56,257 bases of DNA from assembly GCF_900115605.1 (NCBI RefSeq), contig NZ_FOXC01000016.1, positions 1 through 56,257 of the forward strand, given 5' to 3'. The number at the start of each line of letters is the position of its first letter. The first letter of the stretch is position 1. This document shows positions 16,858 through 27,538 of the stretch, piece after piece. The translations under genes were made by a program, and so were the position numbers. Origin of the DNA: Halolactibacillus halophilus. GTDB taxonomy: Bacteria > Bacillota > Bacilli > Bacillales > Amphibacillaceae. The notes beneath the pieces are model-generated. The model was not told where the DNA came from. It did no database searches and saw nothing but the letters and a program-made list of their open reading frames with translations.

Positions 16858-17786
16858 CAATCCTCACCTCCAGATAGACGGATACGTGGATCGACAATAC
16901 CGTAAAGTAAATCGATAATTAAAATAACTAGGATGAAGAAAAACGCAAAGAATAGCGTTGTTCCCATAATAATTGAATAGTCATTTGTTAATACCCCACG
17001 TGTAAATTGCTCCCCTAAACCGGGAACAGAGAAAATTTGTTCAATAACAAGTGTCCCTGTCATTAAACTAACAGCCATTGGTCCCATGACAGTAATCAGT
17101 GGAATCAATGCATTACGTAACGCATGTTTGAAAACTAATGCGAAATTCGATACACCTTTCGCTTTCGCTGTAACCATATAGTCTGATCCCAATACCTCTA
17201 TCATTTCTGTCCGTAGGAAACGTGAAGAAATGGCCATTGGGAAAATCGAAAGCGAAATGATTGGCATAATCATTTGCTGTGGTGTACCCCAGAATGCAAT
17301 CGGAAGCCAGCCCAATTTCACTCCGACAAAGTATTGCAGTAATCCTGCAAAAATAAACGACGGGATAGAAATCCCTAATACGGAGATAATGTTTGCTCCA
17401 TAATCAAAAACCGTATTGTGTTTAATTGATGCCAATAATCCTAATAACATACCAAAGAACGTTCCAATAAATAACGCCCAAATACCTAATTGCGCGGATA
17501 CGGGAACACCGGCCATTAGAATTTTAGTTACAGGTTGGTTTTTCAGTTGGAAAGATACTCCTAGATCACCTTGCACTAAGTTACCGATATATTTGAAATA
17601 CTGAATTAAAATTGGTTGATCTAATCCATACTTCGCTTCAATGATCGCACGTTGTGCGGCTGTCACCTTTTGTTCGGCAGTTAGCGGAGAACCTGGGAGC
17701 AACTTCATGAGGATAAATGAAAATGTGGCGATAATAAATAAAGTAATCAGCATGTATCCTGCTCGTTTTGCAATGTACTTACCCAT
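16857..17786 (-). CDS. oppB: oligopeptide ABC transporter permease OppB
   Basis: 309 residues. The N-terminal segment YIAKRAGYMLITLFIIATFSF followed by KLLPGSP is characteristic of OppB, with GLDQPILIQY and the EAA loop DYMVTAKAKGVSNFALVFKH. Six membrane segments are evident. It forms the transmembrane channel with OppC. A strong AGGAGGG ribosome site precedes it. It is separated from oppA by about 150 bases with a hairpin that should let oppA be made in excess. Confidence 0.95.
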   Translation of the reverse strand: MGKYIAKRAGYMLITLFIIATFSFILMKLLPGSPLTAEQKVTAAQRAIIEAKYGLDQPILIQYFKYIGNLVQGDLGVSFQLKNQPVTKILMAGVPVSAQLGIWALFIGTFFGMLLGLLASIKHNTVFDYGANIISVLGISIPSFIFAGLLQYFVGVKLGWLPIAFWGTPQQMIMPIISLSIFPMAISSRFLRTEMIEVLGSDYMVTAKAKGVSNFALVFKHALRNALIPLITVMGPMAVSLMTGTLVIEQIFSVPGLGEQFTRGVLTNDYSIIMGTTLFFAFFFILVILIIDLLYGIVDPRIRLSGGED

Positions 17787-17861
17787 AAATTTCCCTCCTA
17801 ATCAATCTTATTGATTATTCTACAAGAAAGTTCAAACAATTCAAACTTTTCCTTAACACGG

Positions 17862-17902
17862 AAAAAGAGAGTATATGCCCGTAAGGGCAGTACACTCTCT
17901 TC
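17862..17902 (-). terminator. oppA-oppB intercistronic hairpin
   Basis: On the minus strand AAGAGAGTGTACTGCCC pairs with GGGCATATACTCTCTT, then TTTCC. It lies 40 bases past the oppA stop; partial termination here would raise the ratio of binding protein to transporter. Confidence 0.85.
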
Positions 17903-17941
17903 CAAGAACAAGTCTTGGCCTTCCGCGGTTGTTATTTTTTA

Positions 17942-19654
17942 CTATTCAATAAAAGCGTATTTATATGTGAAATCTGCTCCCATTGGGTTAGAAATAACAC
18001 CTTTTACAGATGGACGCCATAGATATGCACGAGAACGTTGGTATAGAGGTGCAATAGCTGCATCATCCATTAATACTTTCTCAGCCTCTAAGAAGTTGTC
18101 ATAGCGTGCTGTTAAATCTGTAATCAATTCATTATTTGCTTCATGAATTAATGTATCGTATTCTTCATTGTTGTAGTTCATTGTCATGTAAGGTGAATCT
18201 GATGTCCACATGTTTAACCATGTACTTGGATCAAGGTAATCAGGACCCCAACCAGAGTTTTGGATATCATATTCACTATTTTCATCACGTGAAATACGTT
18301 CTTCAAATGGTACTGATGTTACTTCAACTGTTAAACCGTCTAAGTTTCCTTCAAGTTGATTCTTAATATAAGAATCCATTTCTTGAGCTACTTCACTGTC
18401 ACCACCAAGGTAACCAAGCTCTACAGTATCTGTTCCAAGTTCTTCAAGTGCTGTTGCCCAGTACTCTTTTGCCGCTTCTTTATCTTCTACGATTAAATCT
18501 CCATTAATTTCACGGAAATCTTCACCAGTATCTGGGTGAGAAGTAAAGCTTGATGGTACGGCACCATTTGAAACTAATGAGCCATTTGCTAAGATAACAT
18601 CAACAAGACCTTGCTTGCCAATTGTCATCGAAATTGCTTTACGTACATTAACGTTTGATAAGAATTCGTTGTCATGGTTAAACTTCAAGTAGAATAATAC
18701 CGCTTCACCAAGTGTTCTGTAATCTTCAGTACCTGCGTACTGTGCTACATACTCAGCAGATAAACCTGCGCGGTCAACTTCTCCCGTATTGTATAAGTTT
18801 ACACCAGTACTAGTCTCTTTTACAATACTTACATTGATATTTTCTAATTTTACATTATCTTTATCCCAGTAGTCATCATTTTTAACAAGTGTCCATTGGT
18901 TAGCATTTTCACCTGTTGGATTCCATTCAGTTAATATGAAAGGACCATTGTAAAGTAAGTTTTCTGAGTTAAGTGCGTAATCTGATCCCATTTCAGTAAC
19001 GAATGCCTCGTTCTGAGGTAAATACGTACCAAATGTTAATAAACTGTGGAAGTATGGTACTGGCTTTTCAAGCGTAATTTTAAGTTCATAATCGCTTGTT
19101 GCCTCAATACCTAATTCTTCTTTTTCTGCTTCGCCATTTGAGATAGCTTCGGCATTTTTAACAACACCGTTCATCATGAATGGACCGTATTCAGAACCAG
19201 TTTCAGGATTCACGGCACGGCGCCATGCAAATACGAAGTCATGTGCTGTTACTGGGTCACCATTTGACCATACAGCATCTTCGCGTAATGTAACTGTCCA
19301 CTCTGTACCGTCCTCTGAAACAACCGGATCACCATCAGCAATCGCTGGAACTGGTGTTGTGTTTTCATCTAAACGATAAAGACCTTCCATTGTTTCATTT
19401 AACCATTGGAATGCAACTGCATCCGTTGCCATTACAGAGTCCATTGTTGGAATCTGTGACCCTTCCATTAAGTTTAATACTTGTTCTGCATCACCTGAAG
19501 TTGAATCATCATTACCTGAATCATCTTGCTCAGTATCAGAACCTCCATCATTTCCACTATTGTCGCTGTCTGATGTATCATCTCCACCACACGCAACTAA
19601 AAACATACTCATGACTAATCCTAAGATTAGCAGCAATAAGCTCTTTTTCTTCAT
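17942..19654 (-). CDS. oppA: oligopeptide-binding lipoprotein OppA
   Basis: About 570 residues. The chosen ATG at 19654 has GGGAGGTC nine bases upstream and opens a lipoprotein signal (MKKKSLLLLILGLV) with lipobox LVACGG, Cys at 22. An acidic Ser/Gly/Asp-rich linker (residues about 23-55) follows, as expected on a tethered protein of a salt-tolerant organism. The body is the SBP_bac_5 fold (EWTVTLREDAVWSNGDPVTAHDFVFAW motif region). It captures peptides outside the membrane for OppBCDF. First gene of the operon. Confidence 0.95.
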   Translation of the reverse strand: MKKKSLLLLILGLVMSMFLVACGGDDTSDSDNSGNDGGSDTEQDDSGNDDSTSGDAEQVLNLMEGSQIPTMDSVMATDAVAFQWLNETMEGLYRLDENTTPVPAIADGDPVVSEDGTEWTVTLREDAVWSNGDPVTAHDFVFAWRRAVNPETGSEYGPFMMNGVVKNAEAISNGEAEKEELGIEATSDYELKITLEKPVPYFHSLLTFGTYLPQNEAFVTEMGSDYALNSENLLYNGPFILTEWNPTGENANQWTLVKNDDYWDKDNVKLENINVSIVKETSTGVNLYNTGEVDRAGLSAEYVAQYAGTEDYRTLGEAVLFYLKFNHDNEFLSNVNVRKAISMTIGKQGLVDVILANGSLVSNGAVPSSFTSHPDTGEDFREINGDLIVEDKEAAKEYWATALEELGTDTVELGYLGGDSEVAQEMDSYIKNQLEGNLDGLTVEVTSVPFEERISRDENSEYDIQNSGWGPDYLDPSTWLNMWTSDSPYMTMNYNNEEYDTLIHEANNELITDLTARYDNFLEAEKVLMDDAAIAPLYQRSRAYLWRPSVKGVISNPMGADFTYKYAFIE

Positions 19655-20005
19655 CTTGGAAAGACCTCCCCTATTTTTTAATTTTCTAAATATTTCGCAG
19701 ATGAATTGTACTGCAATTTGAATTATACTACCTTTTTCTGAATAATGCACTGATTTTTTAGAAAATTATAAACATACAATATCAAAAGTGTTGATATAAC
19801 AACTTTTACAAAAAATAAAATAGTTCTTTTTTACCATTCAATGTTCGGGTTTGAATTTGAATATATTGGCGTCACCCATCTATCTCTTGCATAAGTTCAA
19901 TGCCGACAAGGGATAACCATTTTACACTCCACTTATTCGTTTTCTTTTTACGAACAATTTCTTGTGGTATAATGAGTCTAGTTTTATTGAATATGGAGGG
20001 AAAGA
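19655..20005. other. divergent oppA / membrane-protein promoter region
   Basis: About 350 AT-rich bases between divergent genes. It must hold promoters for both, and TATAAT-like hexamers are present on both strands (for example the minus-strand TATAAT at about 19721-19727), but I cannot pair them confidently with -35 boxes and see no gene. Confidence 0.4.
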
Positions 20006-20359
20006 ATGAAAAATTACATACATTTCATTGCATTTTTATTACAACTACTCGGGTTATTGGTTTATAGTTTGATCGAGGGTGACGTATTTTTAACACTATT
20101 TAATATCATTACGTACGTCTTTTTATTTCATCTCGTTGTCTATTTATCACTCACAACACTTCATGCACGCTTTTTTGACGGGTTTATGTACGGGATGCAC
20201 CGTGTGTTTAGAAGTAAAAAGCGCCCCGGCTCAATGGACACAGCCTTCGAACCTGTCTCAGAAAAAATCAATCAACCGGTGATTACTTTCTTTAAATATC
20301 AAACAGGACTGTTTCTTGTTTTTAACATTCTACTGTTAGCTGTTTATCTAACCTTTTAG
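20006..20359 (+). CDS. small membrane protein, DUF3899-like
   Basis: 117 residues with hydrophobic segments at about 5-22, 28-48 and 95-115 and a charged middle (RSKKRPGSMDTAFEPVSEK). The pattern, length and position beside oppA suggest the DUF3899 family, but this is recognition without a diagnostic motif. The function is unknown. Ribosome site GGAGGGAAAG precedes the ATG. A very strong hairpin follows. Confidence 0.65.
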   Translation: MKNYIHFIAFLLQLLGLLVYSLIEGDVFLTLFNIITYVFLFHLVVYLSLTTLHARFFDGFMYGMHRVFRSKKRPGSMDTAFEPVSEKINQPVITFFKYQTGLFLVFNILLLAVYLTF

Positions 20360-20375
20360 CTCCTTTAACAACCTT

Positions 20376-20426
20376 AAAAATAAACAAGCGAGATCCTGAT
20401 GTTTTAGGATCTCGCTTGTTTATTTT
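20376..20426. terminator. strong bidirectional terminator
   Basis: A stem of about 21 pairs (AAAATAAACAAGCGAGATCCT and its complement) with an eight-base loop lies between the converging membrane-protein and thioredoxin genes. Confidence 0.92.
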
Positions 20427-20478
20427 GAGTCACTTAGTCGTCGTGCATCTAGCTAATTTTTAAATACTTTTTAAATCT

Positions 20479-20718
20479 TTACGCTCGATCTGAAATCAAC
20501 TGCTTAATCGATTTGGCAGCAATGACCTTTCCTTGACTAACTACTTCATCATCAATCACTAGACCTGGCGTCTTTAATACGCCGAGTCGGGCAATTTCTG
20601 CATAATCCTCTACCTTTTCGAGTGTAGCTTCAATGTTTAACTCTTTGACGGCCGCTTCTGTATTCGCCATTAATTTCGTACAATTTTTACAGCCTGGTCC
20701 TAAAATTTTAATGTTCAT
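20479..20718 (-). CDS. thioredoxin-like small redox protein (redox-active disulfide protein 2 family)
   Basis: 79 residues with the family-type N-terminus MNIKILGPGCKNCTKL, where CKNC is the redox pair at about 10-13, and a cis-proline strand LKTPGLVIDDEVV. Such proteins commonly accompany ArsP-type permeases and ArsR regulators, as here, and may recycle the permease's metal- or metalloid-binding thiols. It is the last gene of arsR-permease-trx. Confidence 0.87.
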   Translation of the reverse strand: MNIKILGPGCKNCTKLMANTEAAVKELNIEATLEKVEDYAEIARLGVLKTPGLVIDDEVVSQGKVIAAKSIKQLISDRA

Positions 20719-20782
20719 TTGTCATTCTCCTTCTATTATATAGTTTTTTAGTTACTTGCCCGCATAACTAGACACAGTTGGT

Positions 20783-21769
20783 TCAGATATTCAGAAGATT
20801 AAACAAGTAACCAATCAAAATAATACCCGTAAACATAATTGAAACAAAGGCAATCATTAACCTGCCTTTAACTACTTTACTAAGCATAATCAGTGATGGC
20901 AGTGATAGCGCAACAACTGACATCATAAAACTTAGAATCGTACCCACGCTAACACCTTTAGCAAGCAGTGCTTCAGCAATAGGTAACGTCCCGAATATGT
21001 CAGCATAGATCGGCATACCAATCAAGGTCGCAATCACCACCGCAAATGGATTATCTTCTCCCAAGATAGCGGTAATATAACTTTCTGGAATCCAGTTATG
21101 AATCAGTGCACCGATAAGTACGCCTCCCAACACATATAGCCACACCCGCTTGAAGATATCTTTCACTTGTTCGATAGAGAAATCCATTCGATCTTTTACT
21201 GTTAATTCATCAATCGGTTTAGCCATTGCGGTATTGTAGCGCACGATATCACGCCCGAGATTAAACCGGTCAATTATATACCCACCTACAATTGCGAGTA
21301 TTAAGCCCACGACAACGTAAATAATCGAAAACTGAAACCCGAAGAAACTCATTAACATAATAAATGACGCCAAGTCGACCATCGGTGACGATATTAGAAA
21401 ACTAAACGTCACCCCAACCGGTAAACCACTTGATGTGAATCCAATAAAAATCGGGATACTAGAACAGCTACAAAACGGTGTTAGCGTACCGAGTAGCGCG
21501 CCCGTTACATAACCTAGAAAGCCTTTTACATTCCCGAGTAATTGTTTTGTTCGCTCGGGTGGAAAATAACTTTGGATATAAGAAATTAAGAAAATCACCG
21601 CAGTTAATAAAATAAAGATTTTAACTGTATCATATATAAAGAAGTGCACACTCTCACCAATGCGAGTCGTCATCGCCAAACCGAAGACATCTTCTACTAA
21701 CCATTCGACTGTTTCAAATAACCAGGTCATTTTAAATAATTGGTCATTGATCCACTGAAAGATAACCAC
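20783..21769 (-). CDS. ArsP-type permease
   Basis: 328 residues with about eight membrane segments. The conserved cysteine block GTLTPFCSCSSIPIFIGF (around 97-114) is the signature of the ArsP_1/DUF318 permeases, which export organoarsenicals or act in metal or thiol homeostasis. A cytoplasmic loop of about 35 residues (FNLGRDIVRYNTAM to EQVKDIF) divides the two halves. Start GTG at 21769 overlaps the arsR stop TAG by one base, with AAGAGGTG upstream, implying coupled translation. Confidence 0.85.
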   Translation of the reverse strand: MVIFQWINDQLFKMTWLFETVEWLVEDVFGLAMTTRIGESVHFFIYDTVKIFILLTAVIFLISYIQSYFPPERTKQLLGNVKGFLGYVTGALLGTLTPFCSCSSIPIFIGFTSSGLPVGVTFSFLISSPMVDLASFIMLMSFFGFQFSIIYVVVGLILAIVGGYIIDRFNLGRDIVRYNTAMAKPIDELTVKDRMDFSIEQVKDIFKRVWLYVLGGVLIGALIHNWIPESYITAILGEDNPFAVVIATLIGMPIYADIFGTLPIAEALLAKGVSVGTILSFMMSVVALSLPSLIMLSKVVKGRLMIAFVSIMFTGIILIGYLFNLLNI

Positions 21770-22137
21770 TATTCACACCTCTTCCCTTCTGTTAATAACT
21801 CAAGCAGGTGATGAACCAACGTCGCATCTGTTAATTGATAAACCGTGAATTTTCCGATTTTTTCTTTTTGAACAACGCCCCCACGCTCCAATAATTTTAA
21901 ATGGTGGGTAATGGTTGAATTAGCAATACCTAAAGCATCGACCATTTCACAGAGACAAGCAGGTGCTACCGTTAAAAAACTAATCAATTTCAACCGAGTT
22001 TCATCTCCAAATGCTTTAAACATATCAGCATAGTTTGCGCGTGTATCAGCATTTTTCACTACCGGTAAATTTTCTAGCCCTCTGTCGTAATCAATATTTA
22101 ACTTATCTTGTCTACGAATCTCATGTTGTTTTGTCAT
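21769..22137 (-). CDS. ArsR-family metalloregulator
   Basis: 122 residues. A winged helix (LGIANSTITHHLKLLERGGVV) is preceded by PACLCEM, which matches the CxC metal-sensing motif in the recognition region of ArsR/CadC repressors. It likely represses its own operon (arsR-permease-trx) until arsenic or another thiophilic metal binds. It has an unusually long polar N-terminus of about 35 residues. The inducer cannot be told from sequence. Confidence 0.88.
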   Translation of the reverse strand: MTKQHEIRRQDKLNIDYDRGLENLPVVKNADTRANYADMFKAFGDETRLKLISFLTVAPACLCEMVDALGIANSTITHHLKLLERGGVVQKEKIGKFTVYQLTDATLVHHLLELLTEGKRCE

Positions 22138-22309
22138 TGACTCATCCCCTTTTCAAATATGACTATAACATATTGTGAAAATATACACAACTACTTTTTT
22201 AGTTTTATAGTTTTATGTTTGTATTAACTAAATTACTTACTTTCAGATTTAGGTTATTTCCTTTTTCAAACGGTTATGCTATAATCTTGTCATTGAAACA
22301 TTAATGACG

Positions 22310-22545
22310 TATATAGTGAAACGTGTAGAGATAAAGTTGGTTTATTATCTTACTCAAATGAGAGCGAGCCTGGACGGTGGAAGCAGGTGTTTTGAGGATA
22401 ATAATGTGGGAACTTTTGAACATGTCTCGTTTATACACCGTATTTCTGGCGTTAACAGATAAGTTGATCTCATGCATTTAGAGGTAACAAGGGTGGTACC
22501 GCGGTTAAGTCGTCCCTTGAATCCTTTTAGGCATGTTTTTTTGTG
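22310..22545 (+). promoter_or_regulatory. T-box leader, tryptophan-responsive
   Basis: The T-box core AAGGGTGGTACCGCG is at about 22489-22503, followed by the CCCTTG arm and a terminator ending GTTTTTTTG near 22543. A long stem I begins near 22318; on its 3' side ATGTGGGAAC places a TGG (Trp) specifier at 22407-22409 followed by a purine. Uncharged tRNA-Trp should bind both sites and let transcription continue into trpS 60 bases downstream. Specifier placement is by pattern, not by folding. Confidence 0.9.
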
Positions 22546-22603
22546 TTTAAATCTTGTAATGTTTTTACTTTGTAACGATTACTAAATTTTAAAGGACAGG
22601 TGA

Positions 22604-23605
<1,002 letters not shown>

Positions 23606-23624
23606 TCACGTATTTTAAACGATT

Positions 23625-23663
23625 AAAAAACGGATCTTGAGGCTAACTCTAGATCCGTTTTTC
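23625..23663 (+). terminator. trpS terminator
   Basis: AAAACGGATCT and AGATCCGTTTTT form the stem, with a 13-base loop, 20 bases past the trpS stop. Confidence 0.9.
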
Positions 23664-23725
23664 TATTTCACATAAACAAAAAATGCTTAAATCAGAAGTT
23701 ATTGAAGTAACTCTATCACGCTAAA

Positions 23726-23765
23726 AGTGCCAGCTTCTGCTTAAGGCAAAGCAAAAGCTAGCACT
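23726..23765 (-). terminator. fabF terminator
   Basis: AGTGC-AGCTT-TGCTT and its complement form a long imperfect stem about 30 bases past the fabF stop. Confidence 0.75.
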
Positions 23766-23796
23766 AGCTTTAAATATTATTAAAAAAATAAGGGCA

Positions 23797-25038
23797 TTAA
23801 TCGTTGTATTTTTTAAAGACTAGACACGCATTATGTCCACCAAAGCCAAGTGAATTACTTAAGGCATAGTGAATGACTTTTTCACGTTTTGTATTCGCTA
23901 CATAATCTAAATCACAATCTGGATCTGGTGTCTCTAGGTTTATGGTTGGTGGAATAACACTATCCGTGATGGCTTTAATTGATGCAATCGCCTCAACCGC
24001 ACCTGCTGCACCCAACAAGTGACCTGTCATTGATTTTGTTGATGAGATAAGCACCTGTCGGCTATGGTCACCGAAAGCGTCTTTAATGGCTTCAGTTTCA
24101 AATTTATCATTTAGTGGCGTACTCGTTCCGTGGGCATTAATATAATCAATGTCTGACGGTGTAATGCCAGCATCATGAATCGCTTGAAGCATCGCGCGCC
24201 GAGCACCTTCACCGTGTGGTGCGGGTGCAGTGATATGATACGCATCTGCCGCTGCACCATACCCTACAATTTCTGCATAGATCTTTGCTCCGCGCTTTTT
24301 CGCATGTTCAAGGGATTCTAACACAAGAATACCGGCACCTTCACCAATGACAAAACCGTCACGATTTTGATCAAACGGTCGACTGGCTGTCTTAGGATCA
24401 GGATTAGATGATAGCGCCTTGGCGCTGGCAAAACCGGCCACAGCCAAATTCGTAATCGGTGCTTCTGCACCTCCTGTGATCATCACATCACTATCACCAC
24501 GCTCAATCACTTTAAAGGCATCGCCAATTGAATTCGTTCCAGTTGCACAAGCTGTCACTGTACAAGAGTTGATGCCTTTTGCACCTAAATGAATCGAAAT
24601 CTGACCCGCTGCCATATCTGGTATTAACATTGGCACAAGAAACGGACTCACGCGGCGATAACCTTTATCAACAAATTTATGGAATTGTTCTTCATACGTT
24701 GTTAATCCTCCGATACCAGAACCAACCCACACACCGACACGTTCAGCATTCGACTCATCGATGTTAAGTTTTGCATCTTCAACGGCAACTTTAGCCGCCG
24801 CAAGAGCATATTGTGTGAATAAATCCATTCGCTTCGCATCTTTTTTATTCATATACTGCGTAGGATCAAAATCTGTTAATTCCGCACCAACTTTTGAAGG
24901 AAAATCATCTGGATTAACCTTTGTAAGTGGTCCAATCCCGCTCACACCGGCAAGTAAATTCGACCATAACGCTTCTATTGTAGAGCCAATCGGTGTCATT
25001 GCACCCATACCTGTAATCACTACACGATTTTTCGTCAT
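23797..25038 (-). CDS. fabF: beta-ketoacyl-ACP synthase II
   Basis: About 413 residues. The active-site Cys is in [12 protein letters not shown] (about 163), and the two His in [11 protein letters not shown] and [14 protein letters not shown] complete the Cys-His-His triad of FabF/KASII. It elongates acyl-ACP in type II fatty-acid synthesis. The internal ATG at 25038 gives the usual [10 protein letters not shown] start; the ATG at 25050 abuts its only ribosome-like site with no spacing. It follows fabH in an operon under a FapR-like operator. Confidence 0.95.
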   Translation of the reverse strand: MTKNRVVITGMGAMTPIGSTIEALWSNLLAGVSGIGPLTKVNPDDFPSKVGAELTDFDPTQYMNKKDAKRMDLFTQYALAAAKVAVEDAKLNIDESNAERVGVWVGSGIGGLTTYEEQFHKFVDKGYRRVSPFLVPMLIPDMAAGQISIHLGAKGINSCTVTACATGTNSIGDAFKVIERGDSDVMITGGAEAPITNLAVAGFASAKALSSNPDPKTASRPFDQNRDGFVIGEGAGILVLESLEHAKKRGAKIYAEIVGYGAAADAYHITAPAPHGEGARRAMLQAIHDAGITPSDIDYINAHGTSTPLNDKFETEAIKDAFGDHSRQVLISSTKSMTGHLLGAAGAVEAIASIKAITDSVIPPTINLETPDPDCDLDYVANTKREKVIHYALSNSLGFGGHNACLVFKKYND

Positions 25039-25109
25039 TCTTTTATTCATCCTTTACTCTCGAATTATGTTATTTTCATTTCACTTCATTTTTTTCACTA
25101 TATTTGTGG

Positions 25110-26045
25110 TTACTTTCCGTATGTCAATAAGACAGCGCCCCACGTAAGACCTCCACCAAAGCCAACTAATACAACGTTGTCTCCAGATTTAATTTTGTTA
25201 TTCTGTACTTCTTCTGATAACGCAATCGGAATCGACGCGGCTGATGTGTTACCGTACTTATTAATAGAATAAGCCATCTTTTCTTTTGGAATATCTAACC
25301 GTGTTCGGGCCGCTTCCATAATACGCACATTCGCCTGATGAGGGACTAAAAAGTCGACATCATCTTTCGATAGTCCAGCTTTTAAGACAACATTCTCACT
25401 TGATTCAGGCATTTGGCGGACCGCAAACTTAAAGACTTCCCGGCCATTCATACGAATCAATTCATTTTCTTGATACAAAGCTGTATCACCCGTACCATCC
25501 GCCCCAAGTTCGAATGATTTAACACCAAAACCAGTACTTACTTTCCCCATCACACAAGCGCCAGCACCATCACCGAATAAAACACATGTATTACGATCTG
25601 TCCAATCGGTAATTTTTGATAATTTCTCTGCCCCAACGACTAATACTTTTTCATAACCAGCATTTTCAATAAACTGTGCCGCTGTAATCATACCGTACAT
25701 AAAGCCCGCACAAGCCGCCCCAACATCCATAGCCGCTGCTTTTTTTGCCCCGAGGCGCTTCTGTAGTTGACAAGCGACAGATGGAAACGCCATATCGCCC
25801 GTAATCGTTGCGACTAAAATTAAATCAAGTTCCTCCCCGCTCACCCCTGCATCATTTAATGCACGCACACTCGCTTCATAAGCAAGATCTGATGTTTCTT
25901 CTTCCTCACTCGCAATATGTCTCGTTTCAATACCTGTACGTGATTGAATCCATTCATCTGATGTTTCAACAAGTTGTTCTAAATCTTTATTTGTCATGAC
26001 GCGTTCAGGCACGTAATGACCCAATCCTAAAATTCCAGCTGTCAT
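25110..26045 (-). CDS. fabH: beta-ketoacyl-ACP synthase III
   Basis: 311 residues. It contains the catalytic triad of FabH: Cys in [13 protein letters not shown] (about 112), His in [12 protein letters not shown] and Asn in [12 protein letters not shown]. It starts fatty-acid synthesis by condensing acetyl- or branched-chain acyl-CoA with malonyl-ACP. Ribosome site GAGGAG precedes the ATG. First gene of fabHF; a promoter with an overlapping FapR-like box lies about 60 bases upstream. Confidence 0.96.
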   Translation of the reverse strand: MTAGILGLGHYVPERVMTNKDLEQLVETSDEWIQSRTGIETRHIASEEEETSDLAYEASVRALNDAGVSGEELDLILVATITGDMAFPSVACQLQKRLGAKKAAAMDVGAACAGFMYGMITAAQFIENAGYEKVLVVGAEKLSKITDWTDRNTCVLFGDGAGACVMGKVSTGFGVKSFELGADGTGDTALYQENELIRMNGREVFKFAVRQMPESSENVVLKAGLSKDDVDFLVPHQANVRIMEAARTRLDIPKEKMAYSINKYGNTSAASIPIALSEEVQNNKIKSGDNVVLVGFGGGLTWGAVLLTYGK

Positions 26046-26093
26046 ATCTATATACTCCTCGCTTAGTGGTAATCATTATTTTTATAATCAAAT

Positions 26094-26138
26094 ATTAAGA
26101 CTTGGTACTAATATATATAATAATCACGTTTAAATCAA
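26094..26138 (-). promoter_or_regulatory. fabHF promoter with FapR-like operator
   Basis: On the minus strand, TTGATT (26133-26138) and TATATT (26110-26115) are spaced by 17 bases. Overlapping and following the -10 is ATTAGTACCAAGTCTTAAT (26094-26112), an imperfect palindrome very like the FapR operator. FapR bound there would block transcription until malonyl-CoA releases it. fapR itself is not in this window. Confidence 0.75.
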
Positions 26139-26265
26139 GTTCTTTTATAGAATTTCTCTCGTTTTCTTTCGAAACAAGTCAAATTGTTGGTTCGAATCAT
26201 TTCATTTTAGCTGAAAGTTTGCTAGAATATATTAGTTATAATCTTTATATAAATGAGGTGACAAC

Positions 26266-26433
26266 ATGCGGGTAATTATTTTAATGGTTTGGTCATTTTT
26301 TATTTCTGTTCTTCTTGGTTATGTTTTATCAAGCATGGCAGGCTCGTCATTTGAATGGTGGCCAGTCTTAATTTTGACGGCTGTATTTACACTCATCGGC
26401 TTCTTTATTGGCGAGAAGTATATTGAAGACTAG
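26266..26433 (+). CDS. DUF2929-like small membrane protein
   Basis: A 55-residue protein (MRVIILMVWSFFISVLLGYV at the N-terminus, ending GEKYIED) with two membrane segments at about 3-22 and 31-50 separated by a short loop with WW. GAGGTG lies eight bases before the ATG and a terminator follows the stop. It stands divergent from fabH, where Bacillaceae often carry a DUF2929/YjzB-type gene. The function is unknown. Confidence 0.75.
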   Translation: MRVIILMVWSFFISVLLGYVLSSMAGSSFEWWPVLILTAVFTLIGFFIGEKYIED

Positions 26434-26461
26434 CGCTAGAGATGATTATTTTAGTCAAAGG

Positions 26462-26488
26462 CCAAAGCTAGTAAGCTTTGGCTTTTTT
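26462..26488 (+). terminator. terminator after the DUF2929-like gene
   Basis: CCAAAGCT and AGCTTTGG around a four-base loop, then CTTTTTTG. Confidence 0.85.
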
Positions 26489-26572
26489 GATTAAAATAAT
26501 AATCCAATAAGAGTCCATAAGTTTGTATCTTGTTTTACACTTTTTTTATTTTAGATACAACAAGGGTGAAAG

Positions 26573-26671
26573 GTGAAAATTTATAATTATAATAGTGAGG
26601 TATCATATGATTTGTTTCCTACAGATTCAGAGCTAACAGGGCCAAAACATGTGACAATGATGGAGGAGTAA
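26573..26671 (+). CDS. possible 32-residue small protein upstream of uppP
   Basis: A GTG-initiated frame (first residues [14 protein letters not shown], last HVTMMEE) ends two bases before the uppP ATG, so the uppP ribosome site GGAGGAG lies within its last codons. AAGGGTG precedes the GTG. The tight packing suggests translational coupling, and the sequence does not look like random AT-rich coding. It might instead be the remnant of a longer cupin-like protein, or chance. An inverted repeat (TTGTATCT to AGATACAA) lies just before it. Confidence 0.4.
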   Translation: MKIYNYNSEVSYDLFPTDSELTGPKHVTMMEE

Positions 26672-26673
26672 TT

Positions 26674-27492
26674 ATGACGATTGTTTCATTAGTTTTGTTT
26701 TATTTGTTTTTCGGTTTAGTCCAAGGTTTAACAGAACCGATCCCAATTTCATCAAGTGGCCACTTGGTCATTATTCAAGATTTATTTAACTTAAAACTCG
26801 AGAGTTTAACTTTTGAGGTTCTTGTGAACTTTGCTTCGTTACTTGCGGTCTTAGTCATTTATCGCCAAGATATTATTCGACTCGCGACTAACGGTTTAAC
26901 CTTCTTATTCAGCAAAGAAAAGAAGACACCTGCAGTCAAGCAGGATTTCTTCTTTATTGTTTACTTAATGATCGCCACGATTCCAGCTGGTGTGATTGGT
27001 CTCTTATTTGAAGATGCGATTGCCGAAACATTCGCAGGGGCGAGTATGGTTGGTCTCACTCTTATCGTGACGGGGATTGCCCTGTTTATCATTCGGAATC
27101 TTAAAGGTCAAAAGTCAGATCGAGACCTGAGCTTAAAAGATGCGATCATTGTTGGATTAAGTCAATCTGTTGCTTTGATTCCAGGTATCAGTCGAAGCGG
27201 GGCAACAATTGTTGCGGCGATGTTACTCGGTATGAAACAAGAGACGGCTTTACGCTTTTCTTTCTTACTTTACATTCCCGTGTCACTCGGAACCTTTATT
27301 TTAAAAGTATCAGATATATTTACTGAAGGTGCAGGTGAAATGATTATCCCTTACGCCGTCGCCTTCGTCGCCGCACTTGTAGCCACGTACTTCTCTTTAC
27401 GCTGGTTCATGAACATTATGGAGCGTGGTAATTTAATTTATTTCTCAATTTATTGTTTCGTTGTCGGCTCATTCGCATTTTTTATTTTGTAA
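26674..27492 (+). CDS. uppP: undecaprenyl-diphosphate phosphatase
   Basis: 272 residues of the BacA/UppP family with about eight membrane segments. Both signature blocks are present: [20 protein letters not shown], with the catalytic Glu, and [17 protein letters not shown]. It regenerates undecaprenyl phosphate, the lipid carrier for cell-wall synthesis. Typical UppP has [20 protein letters not shown] here is a variant seen in some Bacillaceae. Ribosome site GGAGGAG. It lies 46 bases upstream of fnr on the same strand with no terminator between. Confidence 0.95.
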   Translation: MTIVSLVLFYLFFGLVQGLTEPIPISSSGHLVIIQDLFNLKLESLTFEVLVNFASLLAVLVIYRQDIIRLATNGLTFLFSKEKKTPAVKQDFFFIVYLMIATIPAGVIGLLFEDAIAETFAGASMVGLTLIVTGIALFIIRNLKGQKSDRDLSLKDAIIVGLSQSVALIPGISRSGATIVAAMLLGMKQETALRFSFLLYIPVSLGTFILKVSDIFTEGAGEMIIPYAVAFVAALVATYFSLRWFMNIMERGNLIYFSIYCFVVGSFAFFIL

Positions 27493-27538
27493 TAGGACGA
27501 CCGACACGATTAATCATTTTAACATTTAAGTGAGGTGA

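Noticed and set aside
17811-18104. 97-codon frame on the plus strand across the opp intercistronic hairpin
   Set aside because: Antisense to oppA and contains the terminator; no family resemblance.
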